DNA of 64,000 nt from assembly GCA_001600615.1 (NCBI GenBank), contig BCKK01000010.1, forward strand, positions 442,817 to 506,816, written 5' to 3'. The first letter of the stretch is position 1, and every line of letters begins with the position of its first letter. The DNA is from Dioszegia crocea. Its lineage: Eukaryota > Basidiomycota > Tremellomycetes > Tremellales > Bulleribasidiaceae. The notes below the pieces were generated by a model. The model was not told the origin of the DNA, searched no databases, and saw only the letters and a list, made by a program, of their open reading frames with translations. The translations under genes were made by a program, and so were the position numbers. Positions 11,301 through 24,180 of this stretch are shown piece by piece.

Positions 11301-13475
11301 CAGTCCTAGCGTGGCAGGAGCGGGGGAGATTGACTGCCCATCGCCCTGATCAACGTCTTGCCATGATGAGGAGCCGAACGAAGAGGCAGCCGCATGACGG
11401 ATGGCGGAAGGATATGCGGGCGCGTCAATTGACCGGAAAGTGAATTCGCCGGTAGGCACGAAGCTCGGCGCGGCAGGCCGAAGTCTACCACTGACAGATC
11501 GCTTCATACTAGTGGAGGGGTGGGAGGGCGAGAATTGACCAACCTGAAAGGCGGTCGAATGGAAAGATTGGCCGAAATGCCCCACATGGGTAGATTCAAG
11601 ACCTAGCATTGCGGGGAGGCCGGCGGCATTTTCTCCAGCAGCCTGAAAACTACTATCGCCCGTGGTGTTAGCGGGCAGCCAAAGACTGGAATATGGGTTC
11701 GTGACCGACGTGTCTGATACCTGGGAGGTATGCCCGCCAACACTGCCTCTCGGTCGGAAAGGCTGAGCATTGCCTCTCAAGCGCTTTGCCCGCCCTTCAC
11801 CGCCGATGTCCGATACAGACCGCCGAGTTACTAGCTGGGCCTGCTGACCGATGACCGCATGTGCAGTAGGACGGGGCTCGGTGAATACCCGGCGTGTGTC
11901 TGTCGATGGGTTGAAAGATGGTGCGAAAGGTCGAAGTTTCGGGACAAGAGGAGGGGTGGGTGCCTTTATACCAAATTCGAGGTGGTGGACTGACATGAAG
12001 GCGGTAGGACTAGGTAGGGTAAATCTAGGCCCGAGCGATCCTGGCGGAATGGCGAATCGATTTCCTAGGGAGGACGTACTGGAAGAACCCCGCTTGTGCC
12101 CGGTGCGAAGCGTTGTTTCGAGCCTCTCATCCAGGGTCAAGGCTCTGTTCGTACCGGGAAGCACTGGTGTCGCTTCTGCGAGAGTGATCCGTCGACGAAT
12201 TTCGTCTTTCGCTCGTTTCATCTCTTGGGGAGTGTAGAAGTCCGACCCGGGCTGAAAAGTAAGCTGGATTCAATTACAGTCAAGAATCGAAGCAAATCAA
12301 CTCACAATCAGAGATAAAGCCTCGGCCACTTTCTCCTCCTCAGTCAGAGTCTTCTTGTCGAGTGTGCTCTCAGGCTGTGCGGCTGGTGGTGGATGGTGTT
12401 GCTGAGGCATTACTGAGACGATGTGCCCAGATGGGCGGGGCATCTCCATCTTGTCCTCCGCTATCTCTACCTTGGACTCAGGCTGAAACGGAGGCTGGGA
12501 AGGAGGGAGTGAAGGAGCCGACGGTGGTAAGCGAACAGCAACCGTTTTGCCGTCCCACTGAGGGGGTTCGTCATCTTTCTCCCTCCTTCCCCTCTCCTCC
12601 TCCCTTCTCTCAGCCTTAAGTTGGCTCTTAAACCTGGCAGGTGGTGTCCTAGCCGGCGCCGAGACAATCCTACTGTCCCCCGCTCTCATCTCCTCATACG
12701 TCTTCCCGCCCGGACCGCCAAGTTTAGCTTTAGGCGGGGGACCGATTCTGTCCCTTTTGGCACTCCGGCCTCCATCCCAATATCCAGAGCCATCAGAATC
12801 CGGACTGACGTGTCCTAAAAGTGGTGAGCGTGTGAGGGGCCGTAGTCCATGACTCGGACCCAAAGGATCGAGGGAGGACCGGGCGGTAGAGTCGAGCGTC
12901 CATGATCGTTCGATCTGCAGACCCGGGTGGGGCGAGGGCGCGAGCGTATCGCGGGTGTTTTCGTGATTGTAATTGTGCTGTGATAAAGACATTGGGGAAA
13001 CAACGCGGCTAGCGCCTGGTGCGTGCCGAGAAGGAGTGGGATTATAATCATGGGAAGAGGACCGGGTTGAGGGGGATCGATTTTGGATAACTCTGTCTCT
13101 TCCCGAGGATGAACCGACTCCGGGGGAAGTGCTTGCTCCTCGATGCCAGACCCGATCATCGGATATCAGCCCGCTAGGACCGCTACCATATGGCCGAGAG
13201 GGCTCAGGTGCCCAATGCGGGGGTGGGATGTACGGCTGAGGCGGAAGATATGCGCTGTGGGGCCGAAGTTGAATCTGACCGTACCGCCCGCTTGACCCTT
13301 GACCGGGCTGGACCTGATAGTCTCTAGGGCCAACGACGCCTGGAGACTGGTATGAGCTGCCAGACTGGGCACCGTGCGAAAGGGAGGGTGAGGCGTAGGT
13401 GTGGTGGTTGCCATAGTAGGCTGAGGAGCGGGGAGGGAGTGGGTCGTTTGGATCGCGATAGTGGCCGGACATCAT
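8312..13475 (-). CDS. Large protein with disordered N-terminus and C-terminal coiled coil
   Basis: The main exons run from 13475 to about 12306, about 12250 to 10040, about 9961 to 9270 and then shorter exons to the stop at 8312. The first splice joins EALSLI to PGSDFYTPQEMKRAKDEI across a 50-60 nt intron, in phase. The product is about 1,450 residues. Residues 1 to about 390 are Ser/Pro/Gly/Tyr-rich, followed by a basic helix and a long Ser/Pro-rich linker. The last third is a coiled coil of several hundred residues with heptad-like runs (KASEEKKDEVIDALRKQAED and REAEKRVDEMEAGRM), and a short acidic tail ends the protein. This architecture suggests a scaffold at the cytoskeleton, septum or spindle pole, but I recognise no named family. 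There is no signal peptide or membrane segment. Confidence 0.8.
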
Positions 13476-14277
13476 GCTGTGCTGGTCAGCATGTATGACC
13501 CCATGAGTAGAGAAGCGAAACGGGATGACAGAGTCCCGTCGGAAAGCCTCCCCTTGCTGGCTGACCCAGACGTACCGTTCTTGATCTTCTACCTGTTCAG
13601 ACTTCTCGCTCCTGGGATACCTATTCTCCTCTGCTTGTGCTGAATCGCGAAGCCAGCTGATTGAAACTGCAAGGAATGAGTAAGAAGTATAGAGGCCGAG
13701 GTGAGAATAAGATCCATGATGTGTGTGCCTGGGCCGAAAGTCAAAGGGGGTCCGAGTGTTTCAGCTTGGACATCCCGAACCTTGTCCTTGTCATCCTTCC
13801 GCAAAAGTTTGGTAAGAGAGCCTGGAAATCATGCTGAAACCATGCATGGATACGTTGCTGCAGGGTATCAGTGACGCAACCACACGTTCAAGTATAGAGC
13901 ACGAGGAGAGAGAACAGGGTGGGAGAGATGGGAGACTTACCAAACAAAAGAGGCCATATCACGCCTAGCCGGCCACACTGTTCGCGATACTTGCAGGTCA
14001 ACGCTTCAGTTCATATGTCTCTTCACCAGGGAAGCGCGGGCTGTGCATGATGCACTGCCTAGGACTGTTGATGGTGCCATGCCAGCTTCTATCCCCCTGG
14101 AGCTGATGGCCTCAAAAAACGACGCACGGACCAGGATGTTTCAGAATCTAGGCGAGTTAAGCGACATGTTCCGTCGGAAAGAATCTTTGTTTAGGCGACC
14201 AGACCAGACGGAAATCTCTTAACTCGCCCTCGAAAGACACTCGCCCTTCACCCCTTGCTTTGTAAGAACATCACGAT
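13476..14277. other. Divergent intergenic region, 0.8 kb
   Basis: It lies between the ATGs of the coiled-coil gene (-) and the DUF1764 gene (+). A 71-codon minus-strand frame at 13589-13804 has no recognisable motif and could be 5' untranslated sequence. No repeat or RNA gene was seen. Confidence 0.4.
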
Positions 14278-15042
14278 GGCCAAGAAGTCATCTACCCAGC
14301 CAGCTGCAAAAGCAGCTCCGGCTCCCGATCCCTCAGCGTCAATCGACGATATCTTCGCTTCAAAGCCAAAACCAAAATCCAAACCCACCCCTGCTCCCCC
14401 TCCTCTTGCGAACGCAATCGCCTCGTCATCTAAGTCAGCCGAACCGCCAAAGAAGAGAAAGAAGAAGACGAATGCTATACCGTCATTCATACCGGATGAG
14501 CTACTAGCTGCTGCAGCTACGGAAAAGGAGCCTAGTAAAAAGATGAAGCAGGGGAAGTCCGCCGAGGGGGCAATAGAGGCGCCAAAGCGGGTGATTGAGG
14601 AAGTTTTAGACCCTTCGGTACAGCGAGCACCGGCACCGGCGTATGTACCTACTGTGTCGGCTGCTTCTGTAGCTGGGGTCGCAAAGGGAGGGAAGAAGCG
14701 GGAAAAGAGGAAAGAGACTGGGGAGGATGATGAGATGTTTGCGGATTCAAGAGGGACGGGACCTAGTGAGTTGCTTGCTCCATGGGATCGGCCATTGCTC
14801 TACTTGCTGACGACTTAAAGGACGTAAAACCGAAGAAGGGTTCTTGATATACAAGGAGGCGGAATTACAGATTGATCCTGAAGCCGGAGGTAAGTTGATG
14901 AGTCCATGTTTCGTTGCACCCAAACGATGGATGTCTCAGCTTACCTATCTAGGAACTCCTCTCTGCCCATTCGATTGCGAGTGCTGTGAGTTGTTGCTCC
15001 TACGTATGGGATGACCTAAAGCTGACTTGTCTAGGTTTCTAG
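14278..15042 (+). CDS. DUF1764 family protein
   Basis: Four exons (14278-14765, 14821-14889, 14953-14985 and 15035-15042) join in phase. The product is about 198 residues. Residues 1-150 are Lys/Ala/Pro-rich with a basic KKRKKK stretch (a likely nuclear signal). The end reads RKTEEGFLIYKEAEL then GGTPLCPFDCECCF-stop, the diagnostic C-terminus of the eukaryotic DUF1764 family: a short conserved tail with a CPFDCxCCF cluster, possibly metal-binding. The last exon is only eight bases (one shared codon, Phe and stop), and the family ending confirms that splice. The molecular function is unknown; family members are small, basic and probably nuclear or nucleolar. Confidence 0.9.
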
Positions 15043-15247
15043 ATCTTCGTGTCTCATCGTTATGCATGTATGCCAAATCGTCATTACTGATCGTGTATAT
15101 CCAGTCCGGATCATCGTGTATGGGTCGTCAAAGATCACTTCCGCTGTCCAACGTGTACGTCAGCCCCCTTGCCTCCTTCCTCGCTCGCCCAGAAGCCGGC
15201 GACATCCAGCCGCAAACATCAAATTCCCCCCCTCGGAGCACCATGGC

Positions 15248-17625
15248 TCACCGCCACCATCGCCTCTTCTTCTCCTGCCCTTCCATGCCCACCATCACAC
15301 CCGCCCCCTTGGCTTCAAACTCATCATTATCCCTATACCCCAAAACGACCCGACTTTTCGCCCCTTGAGTCACAATCGTCACCTTACTCCATTCTCCAGT
15401 GGCCGTACCGCCATCCGCACCCTCCTGAGGCCTGAGGAACTCCGGTACCCATCTCTGCTTCTTGGCCCCACTACCGCCTGGGACACCCCTTTGGTCATTG
15501 GCCCGAGACTGAACTGGGCTGGAGCCGGGCCCAGAGAGCGGCGTGATATATGCGGTGTAGACCGTTTCGTACGGGTGTGAAATTGGTGAGAGGGAGGACA
15601 AGAGGGATGCGCAGAATACCGGATCGGGTCCGGGTGTGGTTATATTGATGGAGCCAAAGAAAGTCCGGGGGCTAATTGATCAGCTCAAAGACGTCGGAGA
15701 AATAGAGAAAGGCTTACAGAAGTATCAAGACGTCTCCGGTCTTGGTATCGACCTTCAAATCAATCTGCCGATTCTCGTCTAGCTCGATCTGACAAGTCAG
15801 CATATGATTACCAAACACCACAGCCTTACTAACCAAATCCAATTTGATCCCTCCAGTCCGACTGGATACTTCGACCCTCGCCTTCCTTCTGCCCTTATCT
15901 CTACCCCAGCCCTCTTCACCTTCCCGTCCACCACAATCAATCACCCCCAACCCCAGCTCTATCGCTCCCTTATCCGTCCCGAATCGGCCATCAGGGGGTA
16001 CAAACCAGCCCTTTGCCATTCGCGCCATTCCGTCCACTTGGGCGGCAGCAGCTGAGTCCTTCGTCAAGCCCGATAAGGCCGTAGAGACCTGGGGCGAAAA
16101 GGGGATGTGGACGAGAGAGTTTCGGAGGCAGGGATCGAGGTAATGCGTTGACCAAATAGGTGTTCGGCCGTCTGCCTTCAATACCACGGTTTCTTCCGCT
16201 TTACGCCGGGGTTTGGGCTGGGCGGATGTGATTAGTGTAGGTGTCATGAGGGGATATGAGGGCGCGCCAGCTGGTGGATTTGTGGGATATGGAGCAGTCC
16301 CGTCTGGACTGTTACCCGGCATGATGTTCCCAATGGATGTACCCTGATATGACGTTTGTCCGGCTGTAGGGTATTGGCTCGAAATACCGCTACTGCTCGC
16401 TATATTGGGCATGGTGGAGGATGAAGCAATAGTCGATAGTCGGGGCTGCTGACCTCGTCTAGGGGGCAGACCAGGGGGCGGAGCAGATAATTGGGCATAG
16501 GCGTGTTCGACGGAACTTTGTGTGAAATGTGCCGGGATTTGGGGTTTGTAGTCTGGCCTATGGATGTCAGCTAGGCTTAGCTTAGATGGACTTTGAGAAG
16601 ACGACGTACTCCCAGCCGGGTGGTTCCTATGAGATCAGCTTACCGTCCGTTTCCACTCTGACGAGAGATAAACTCACAGGCGCAGGGACATTAGTCGGGA
16701 TAGCCGGTAGTTCTCTCCGTCCCCCATGTCGTCCACCGACATATCTTGGATATCCAGGATCACTCTCCCATCCATCTGCACTATTTCCCGTATCATCTTG
16801 TCCCTGTCCATATCTCGTCCCATATGCTTGCATTGCACTTCCATTCACCCTCGCGCCCGCCCCACCAGGTGACGAGACATCATCAATCTCATCCCCTTGT
16901 TCAGGGCTTAACCAACTTGGTCGACGCGCTCTTCTAACCCCACTACCACTTCCCTGTCCCGCGTCCGCAGGATAAGTCGATTCTGGCAAAGCAGATGGAC
17001 GACGGGGCAACACCGGCGGACCTCCAGATTGCACAGGAGAGTCCGGCGCCCGTATAGAAGACCTCCTGGGCCTTCCCGTTCCCGCATAGGCATCCGCATA
17101 TCCACTCTCGAGCGAACTCCCGCTCACCCCAGCTGAGAGATTGAGGGAAGTCCGATGAGCCTGCTGTGCGGCCTGATGAACGGGACTTTGGGGCGGAGTG
17201 AGCGAATGTCCCGCTCCTACGCCCGCATAGTTATCTGCTGCGCCAAAGAACGGCCCCGATCCACCTGGTATGTCTATAGGTGACGTATCGGCTGCATGGG
17301 GATTATCACCCCGACGCAGATTATGAGAAAGACTCGAGGGGATTGTAGTCTTGGCTGTAGAATGGGATTGGGAAGAGTTCGTGCCGGAATAACCGGGTCG
17401 GAGGGAGGAAGCGGAAGAGACAGGCTGTTGGAGTTGATTTCGGTAGGCGAGAGCTGTAGCTTCCCGGTCGAAGGACAGGGGCTGATACTCTGATAAAGAG
17501 AGGGAGCGGGGGCGTTGGGATGGGGAGCGATTCGGGAGGGAATTTTGGAGAGCGTGTGTTGAGGCATACACCATTTTGAGTGCGGGTCGATCTAGGATGA
17601 TCTCGGAATGCCATGAGAGGATCAT
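15248..17625 (-). CDS. Ser-rich protein with C-terminal beta-rich domain (DUF7330-like)
   Basis: The exons run from 17625 (or 17574) to about 16678, then about 16620 down to 15718, and a last exon that stops at 15248. The final splice joins DVLILL to PRTFFGSINI in phase. The first 400 residues are Ser/Pro/Gly-rich and disordered. The C-terminal part is rich in beta strands (VEVSSRTGGIKLDLV, QIDLKVDTKTGDVLIL and FFGSINITTPGPDP). This resembles the repeated beta-strand pattern of basidiomycete DUF7330 proteins; that match is from memory and tentative. No signal peptide or catalytic motif is visible. Two in-frame ATGs (17625 and 17574) are possible; MVYASTHALQ at 17574 looks the more natural start. 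The 3' end converges on DUF1764 with about 200 bp between stops. Confidence 0.75.
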
Positions 17626-18043
17626 CCACCTCTGTTGCCACTACTACTGTCAGTGATCAGTAAGCAAGGGCAAGATGGAGCTGATCATATGGAGTCGGGT
17701 AAATCTTGCGCGCCTGGATACTGCCTGGATGGATGACTTGACGTCATTCCGTGCCTGGTGGCGTAGAGAGTGGGGGAAAGTGGGGGACTCCCTGGCCGCT
17801 GTTGTTTTCGGGTTGATTGAGAGTGCAGACCTGGTTTTGATATACGCAACAATTATTCCCCTCGTACAGGCATACTGCGACTGTATGCCCTGTACAGATC
17901 GGCTTCAATATAAGATCCAGCATTCTAAGATCTACCACTATACAGTCTTTGGAGGAATCTATCATCGGTCGGGACGTACTCCTATCCGCGCGCTGTCCAG
18001 CCCTCCGCAATATCAAATGCTCCCCTGCTCTTTCCGAACCACT
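17626..18043. other. Intergenic region between two minus-strand genes
   Basis: The region must hold the promoter of the Ser-rich gene and the 3' untranslated region of the HAD gene. Weak frames here lack motifs. Nothing else was seen. Confidence 0.35.
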
Positions 18044-19578
18044 CATATCAGGCCCTCCCTCTTCAACGCCCACATCACTCCCTCCTCCACATTGTCCATG
18101 ATTCTCGTGGGCTGATGAGCCGGTTCACCACCCGCATACACCCCCGTTCGGACTAAAAGCGATTGCCAACCGTAAGCGTTTGCGCCCGCTATATCTGACT
18201 CAGGATTATCTGACTAGTCAGCTCGTTTATCTCATGTAAGTGTGCGAACCGGACAACTCACCGCCAATCATATACCTAGCATATCAGCTATTTGCTCGGG
18301 TCGCGGGGCAAATGATAGCTCACACTTTCATTGGATCAGATCCCTTTCCTCCGATATCGGCCATATGCCGCCGCAGCATGCTCTCTGCGAATTTGTAGGT
18401 CGATTTGTGGGGTTTCCCAAATTGCGTGTAAGGCAGATCACACCCGGTCAATTCCTAGATGATCAGCTTATGCCTCTCCCTCATTGCAGACGGACGTTAA
18501 GCTGACTTTGTATACTGCCTCCAGACCCATTCTAAAAGCGCCCATACCATATCTTGGAACGGGATAATCTCTATCTTATCAGCTTTGTATCGGGCACACG
18601 CGATATTCAAAACTCACGTTCCCCAAATAAAGTCCGGATTCGTCAACACGAGCGGTATCTCTTTCTCATCCGGGACGCCCTTCTTTCTCTGCCTTTGTGT
18701 ACCCATTCGACCACCATCAGAGTTGAGCAGTTCCGTTATGACTTGTGTCGCCAGTGCCCAGTCGAGACCGGCGTCGTGGATTACGAAAATGGCATGTATA
18801 GGTAGATTTGAGAAGTCGACATCGCGCTAGATAGCGTCAGCTGTCTTTTCCCCAATGTGTACGAGGCCGCTTACCCTTGCAAAGCGCTCTTCTTCTGGCG
18901 ACAAGGTATATCTGTCCCAGACGCTCTGCCGCCATGCGATTAGATCTTGAAGGAGGTACACCTGATTTAGACCATACCTATTCATTCAGCTTGATCTGGC
19001 CGATATACAACCTGCTTGGCCCAGCTGGGACTTACGAATGTCCAATAGCCCTCGCCGCGTCTCCCTCACACCCACAAACCAGCACCGGCTTATCCTTGAA
19101 TTCGCTCACATAGTCCTGTAATGGCGTATGGGATTGCACGAGCTGATTCTTACTGAACTAAGCCTTTCGTCAGTCAGACCATTGATTGCTCGTCTTTAAC
19201 TAAAAGAGACGACATACCGACATCCCAAAGTCCGCCTCTAGAGCTTTCAGTCGCTCATTCTCCGTTTGACCACCCCCATTCGTCATCAACAGAAACGGCA
19301 CTCGCTCCAACTCAGGTGTATTGCCAGATAACAGATTGAGGACTTTGGTCGCTCCGGGTAGGATATGGCTTTTGCCATGCTTTAACACTCCGTCCTGATT
19401 GTCAGGTTTATCAGTGTCAATTAGGGTAGGAACGCACAATGTCAAAGGCGAAGGCGGTTTGAGGCTTCTTCGGTATTTCATTCCGCAAGAAGCGTATTTG
19501 CTGTCCCCGGACTACCTTCAATCGGAGAGATCGAGCGATGTGTCGATGTGACTCTCGAGCTGTTGTCCTCAGGCTCAT
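18044..19578 (-). CDS. HAD-superfamily HDHD5/CECR5-like protein
   Basis: This class IIA HAD hydrolase family is found in mitochondria or cytosol of many eukaryotes, with substrate uncertain. Exon 1 begins MSLRTTARESHRHIARSL, an Arg/Ser-rich stretch that could be a mitochondrial presequence. It ends AFAFDI, and the next exon continues DGVLKHG, giving the DxDG nucleophile motif across the splice. PFLLMTNGGGQTENER is motif II. Later segments include CGCEGDAARAIGH, IHAIFVIHDAGLDWALATQ, IPLVLTNPDLYFGN and the motif III Lys in QFGKPHKSTYKFAE. MIGDNPESDIAGANAYGW carries the acidic Mg-binding motif IV. About nine exons are separated by short introns. All HAD catalytic motifs are present, so it is likely active. 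Confidence 0.88.
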
Positions 19579-19897
19579 ATTGACTATAGACTGTCGCGAA
19601 GATGTATTAGGACAATCGACTGGACATCCTTTCAGCCAAAACTCGAGTCGCGTACTTTTGTGCGCACGGGCCTCCACTCTGACCCTAGCTAGCTATTCGC
19701 CCTCCGGTGATGAAAAAGGCACAAAGAGCAACAACTACTACCCACATACACCCATTGCACACCTCTCAGCGATCTCAGCCCGACATCCCTCTCATCTGTC
19801 ACCCCATCTCCGCTGAAATCAGCTTATCTCATCGGAAATTTAGCTCGAGCCCCTTTTCCTCCCGTTGCCAGGTCCGAGAGCGTCCGATCCGGTCCAG
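19579..19897. promoter_or_regulatory. Divergent intergenic region (HAD / TBC)
   Basis: This gap of about 320 bp lies between the ATGs of the HAD gene (-) and the TBC gene (+). It contains pyrimidine-rich stretches typical of fungal promoters (around 19780-19810) and no other recognisable element. Confidence 0.35.
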
Positions 19898-22499
19898 ATG
19901 AACGGTGGTACCGGTTGGCACCGCGAGTCCCGCCTCGAGTCTGCTGAGACTGCCGAAGACATCTTCGACCTGTATGGCGCTGAGGGCGAAGGCGGTCTGG
20001 GTCAGGCTCCTAGAGACAGCTGGGCATCCAGCTCCCACGGTCCACAAGTCGGCGTAGCCCTTGGCGACCCGGACGACGACCAGTCAACATATGCTTCCCG
20101 AATGTCTTTGGGGCCTCCCGTACCTGATCAGTCCTATCCTCTATCCAACGGGTCAGGCTCAAATGGGAAGCAATATAGATTATCTCAAATCCCCGCTCGG
20201 AGCGATGCTGAGATGGAGGAATTAGAGGACGAGCTTGAGGCGCATACGCCTGGAACGGCTCATTCTTGGGATGGTCCTATGGCTGCCTTGTCAAAAAGGG
20301 CCAGTGGGATATCTGTCGCTTCGTCAATCGACGAGACGTCCGGTCCTGTCAGGCGCCTGAGGGAGGATGGGGTGGGATTAGGATTGGGTACGGATAGGAG
20401 GGGATCTTACGGAAATGGGAACGGTAACGGAAACGATTCGCACGAGTCGCAGAATGGATTCACTAGCGAGCAAGAGTCGGCGCCGGGTACTGCACCCTCT
20501 TCAGCCAGGAAGTCACTACCGACAGTGACGATCACACCGGATATGACTCCCTCTCGACGGCAGAGTCAAGGTCGTCGTCGACGTGAGCCGTCCGCACCTC
20601 TGTCACTGGGCGAAGGCGATGGTGGAGAGGACTCGCGTCGAGTATCGGTTCTCTCGTCGACTACGTCGGAAACGCGCTCAGTAGTCAGTCGTCTGACCCC
20701 GCGGATGTCAGATGCTGGGAATGGGAGCATAAGTCAGGCGAGCTTTGGGAGTAGCCAGTATCCTGGTGAAGATGCCGATGCGTTTCATGTACGGTCAACA
20801 TGTGAGTCGTTGCCCGCAACGCTGTAACTTTACTGATAATCAGACGCAAGACTTGAGTCTGAAGGTGTTCATGGAGATGGGTACCTGCCTGGTGTTGAGC
20901 GGACGAGAGGGGGACCAAATGTTGGCAAGCGAGCCACGATGATGGAAGCTCAGAAAGGAGAGAATGTAGGAGAAAAGGAACGGGGATTCCTATCAAATCT
21001 AGATCGGTAAGTCTCGGTCTTCACCATTTTCTGACTTGGTGCCATGTGCTGATGGATATCCAGATATGGTTTCATAAAAGAAGCTCGTACGGAAACCCGA
21101 CTAGCATTAATACCCACTGCACCCCTCTTGAAAATCCCCAAACTCCCATCAGTCTCACCACTCGCTGGTCAACCTCGCGCAGAACCCCCACCGCCAGGTC
21201 CAGGAGGAGGCGATGGACCCTCGGCCCGACAACCCAATGCCCGATCTGAAGTGGAGAAAGAGGGGTATAAGCGGAAAGAGACGGAGCGGGTGGATAAGTG
21301 GATGCGAATGATGGGTGTGCAGAAGAAAGAAGGGGGTAATGCGATTGAATGGACATGGAAGGATGAGGGGAATACTAAGGTGTGTATTTTGGCTGGAATG
21401 TGGAATAAGGGTGCTGGCGCTGATGTTCCAGTTGAGACGGAGGGTGTATAAGGGTATACCGGACCGATGGCGAATGGCGGCATGGTGGACACTTGCTGAA
21501 GCTCGTGCCGGTAATGACCGAGGGAAAGGCAAAAAGAAGGCGGAGGATTTGCATGCGGATTACAGAGTGAGCTGCCTCAACGTCCAGATCATGTTCCAAC
21601 AGAAGCTGATACTATAGAATTCAATCGATCAACCCTCATCTTTCGATGTTCAAATAGATCTCGATGTCCCCCGAACAATCTCCGGCCACACACTCTTCGT
21701 CACCCGATATGGCGCCGGGCAAAGATCCCTGTTCCACGTCTTACATTGCTTTGCAATGCTATGCGATACATGTGGGTATTGTCAAGGAATGGGACCGATA
21801 GCTGCTACTTTACTCTGCTATTTCGATCCAGAGGTCAATTTTAATTCGCTCTCCATGCGCAGTGATCTGAGCTGACACGATACAGAGAGTCTACTCACTG
21901 ATGGTCCGACTACATGACGTATATGGGATGCACGATATCTTCGGGCCGGGGTTTCCAGGGCTTTTGGAGGCGTTCTACGTCCAGGAACGTTTGATGGAAT
22001 GGTTGATGCCGGATGTTTATAAGTCGTTTGTGAGTCCCGCACCAACTCTGCATTGAGCCAACGACGAAGCTGACGAAGACCTAGCAAGTAAATATGATAT
22101 CATCCTCATCTTGGGGTACGAAATGGTACATTACTCTATTCGTCAATACCTTCCCATTCTCGCAGCAACTCCGATTATGGGACGCGATGTTCCTAGATGG
22201 GAGGGATGTAATGATCATGGCGTCTGTAGCTATATTGTGGGCGTTCAAGGGTATGTCTTTCAAGGCCTCGATGGTGTTACGTGGCTGACTTTGCAGATCT
22301 TCTTGCAGCCCCTACTGCAAATTTCGAATCTATTCTCTCGCTCCTATCGAGCTACTTTGTCGCGGAGGACGAAGATAAGTTCATGCGTTGGATAAAACGC
22401 ATGATGCATCAACCAGGGATGAAGGCGAAGATGGATGGATGGCGCGGAGAGTGGCACGATCTCGTCAAGCAGGGCAAGGATAGGGATGCCTTGTTGTAG
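19898..22499 (+). CDS. TBC-domain Rab GTPase-activating protein
   Basis: It accelerates GTP hydrolysis on a Rab GTPase and so controls vesicle traffic. The N-terminal 300 residues are acidic, Ser-rich and disordered, with a (GN)n run near residue 175. The TBC domain follows in several exons. RRRVYKGIPDRWRMAAWWTL opens the domain. IDLDVPRT contains the arginine finger (IxxDxxRT). CGYCQGMGPIAATLL contains the glutamine finger (YxQGM). WGTKWYITLFVNTFPF and LWDAMFLDG are the usual C-terminal helices. Both catalytic fingers are intact. The domain resembles the TBC1D10/USP6NL group in arrangement, but I cannot name the Rab. The protein ends shortly after the TBC domain. Confidence 0.9.
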
Positions 22500-23075
22500 T
22501 GCTTACAACCAGCTTTGGCTTTGCACTGCCTATAATCACCGACCGTGTTTCGGCTCCGTGTGACTGTGATGTGACAGGTGTGTTGGGTGTATTTGACTCA
22601 GGAGAGTGAGTCATCGGTGTTTGACTGACCAATGAGTTCTAGGTTGGTAAAGGCACTGATAAATCACTGAATCCTTGACCCTGTTGCGGCATCCCATATA
22701 AACGCTAGCGCGGATAGTACAAGGTCGGATAGTACAAGGTCCGCATTGCAGATCCTGGAATGGTCCATGTGCTACGATGAGTTGTAAAATGATGAGGGCT
22801 CACACATGTGCGACACTGCCCTGACGGTGTACCCTCCCTCACTCCCTTGTTATGACACTCCGCCCCAGGCACTAAACAGTCTCAAAGGACGCGCTGCGGG
22901 ACTTATTTTTCGCAGATTTCCGAGCGGGTCGCGCACTAGAGCTTTATCTTCACCCTCTCTTCTACATCCAGCTATTTTCCCCTGCAGCGTCTTACCAGCA
23001 CAGTCACGCAATTATACCGTCCAAAGCATTCTCTATCAAACCCATCAACGCCGCTCCCACTATCTACTCTTAGCC
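22500..23075. other. Intergenic region with 15-bp tandem duplication
   Basis: It separates the TBC gene from the second F-box-like gene. Two perfect adjacent copies of CGGATAGTACAAGGT lie at 22711-22740, just after a CATATAAACG TATA-like sequence near 22695. No coding support. Confidence 0.5.
22711..22740. repeat. 15-bp tandem direct repeat (2 copies)
   Basis: CGGATAGTACAAGGT occurs at 22711-22725 and again, identical, at 22726-22740, upstream of the F-box-like gene at 23076. Confidence 0.9.
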
Positions 23076-24180
23076 ATGGCCCCTCGAGCTCGACGGAACT
23101 CTGGCTCGAGAGCGCCCGTGAGTGTCTTCGTGATCTAATTCAACCATGAGCGTACACTGATGACGGCAGGCTGCTCTGCTCGCTCTTCCCGAGGAGGCAT
23201 GGGACGGAGTGATCGGTGATTCTGGGATGACACTGCCCACACTCGAAGCAATGTTCGACGCCGTGGGGACCGCCCTTCCAGCAGCGCGCACATCTGCTGG
23301 CGACTCATTGGGAGGATATGCGTTATATCACCAAAACGACGGAACGGGCAACCCCAGACTGCTCAGGTACCAAAGCGCTCGCCATGAACAGACGGCATCT
23401 TCCGACGAACAGGTGTTTGCTGATACCGACATCGACCCCGCATCGACATCCACCAACAGGTCCCGATGCCCTCCCATCAGACACCTGGTCGCCATCTGCG
23501 GGACACCCGAAAAGCTCCACAGTGTGAACAGCCACACCAGTGAATTGATCCGCAGCGTCAACAACTTGAAATCACTCGTCCTCGACATTCCGCACTCGGC
23601 TCAATACCAGACCCTTCCCACAGACCTCCTTCATATGGCATCCATTTCGACTGTCGTCCTCACTGGAGCGCATTCAACCGACCCAAAGCAATTCTCCGTC
23701 GGCATCCCCACTGCAAGCTCGAAACGGTCACGAAGGGGTTCAACAGAGACCGCCCGCAGACACCACGTCTTCGTCGGAAGCCTTTCAGACTACGGTTCCC
23801 TGCCATCCGACAGTAGTCCCGATGTGCATCTGGTGGAGGCCGCCATCGCTGCGATCTACGACCCTCTGCAAGGCGAGACGGGTCATTCTTGCACCGTGGT
23901 CGGTGTCCAGAATGCCTTCTCGTCCACTATCTCTGACGCCGAGGCCACGTTTCGCATTATGGCCGAATCAGCGCTGAGTTCGGTGATCAGTGCCGGGCCA
24001 GCAGACCTGCGCCAGTCAGAGCTGTGTCTGAGCGCTGACGCCAGAGAAATGTTTCTCGGCCAACACCTTGGCTTTCAATCGCTGGAGGATTTCGAGGGTA
24101 CGGAGGCGGATGCGGAGCTGAAGAAGGGGCAGGCAAGCTCTCAGCGAGCACGTCAGGAGCTCGGGCTGTACTACGATTGA
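23076..24180 (+). CDS. F-box-like family gene 2
   Basis: A 14-codon first exon (23076-23117, starting MAPRARRNSGS) is followed by a 52-nt intron, then a single exon from 23170 to the stop. The product is about 351 residues. Residues 15-60 (LALPEEAWDGVIGDSGMTLP and onward) align with the F-box-like start of the gene at 6723. The central and C-terminal parts (LVAICGTPEKL, STVVLTGAHS, HVFVGSLSDYG and SCTVVGVQNAF) align with both relatives in this window. If the F-box call is right, the protein may serve as a ubiquitin-ligase adaptor; the substrate-binding part matches no family I know. It reads through without interruption, unlike the copy at 6723. It is the left member of a tandem pair split by the hAT element. 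Confidence 0.75.

Noticed and set aside
13589..13804. Minus-strand frame upstream of the coiled-coil gene
   Set aside because: It has no motif and no good splice to the gene; more likely 5' untranslated sequence.
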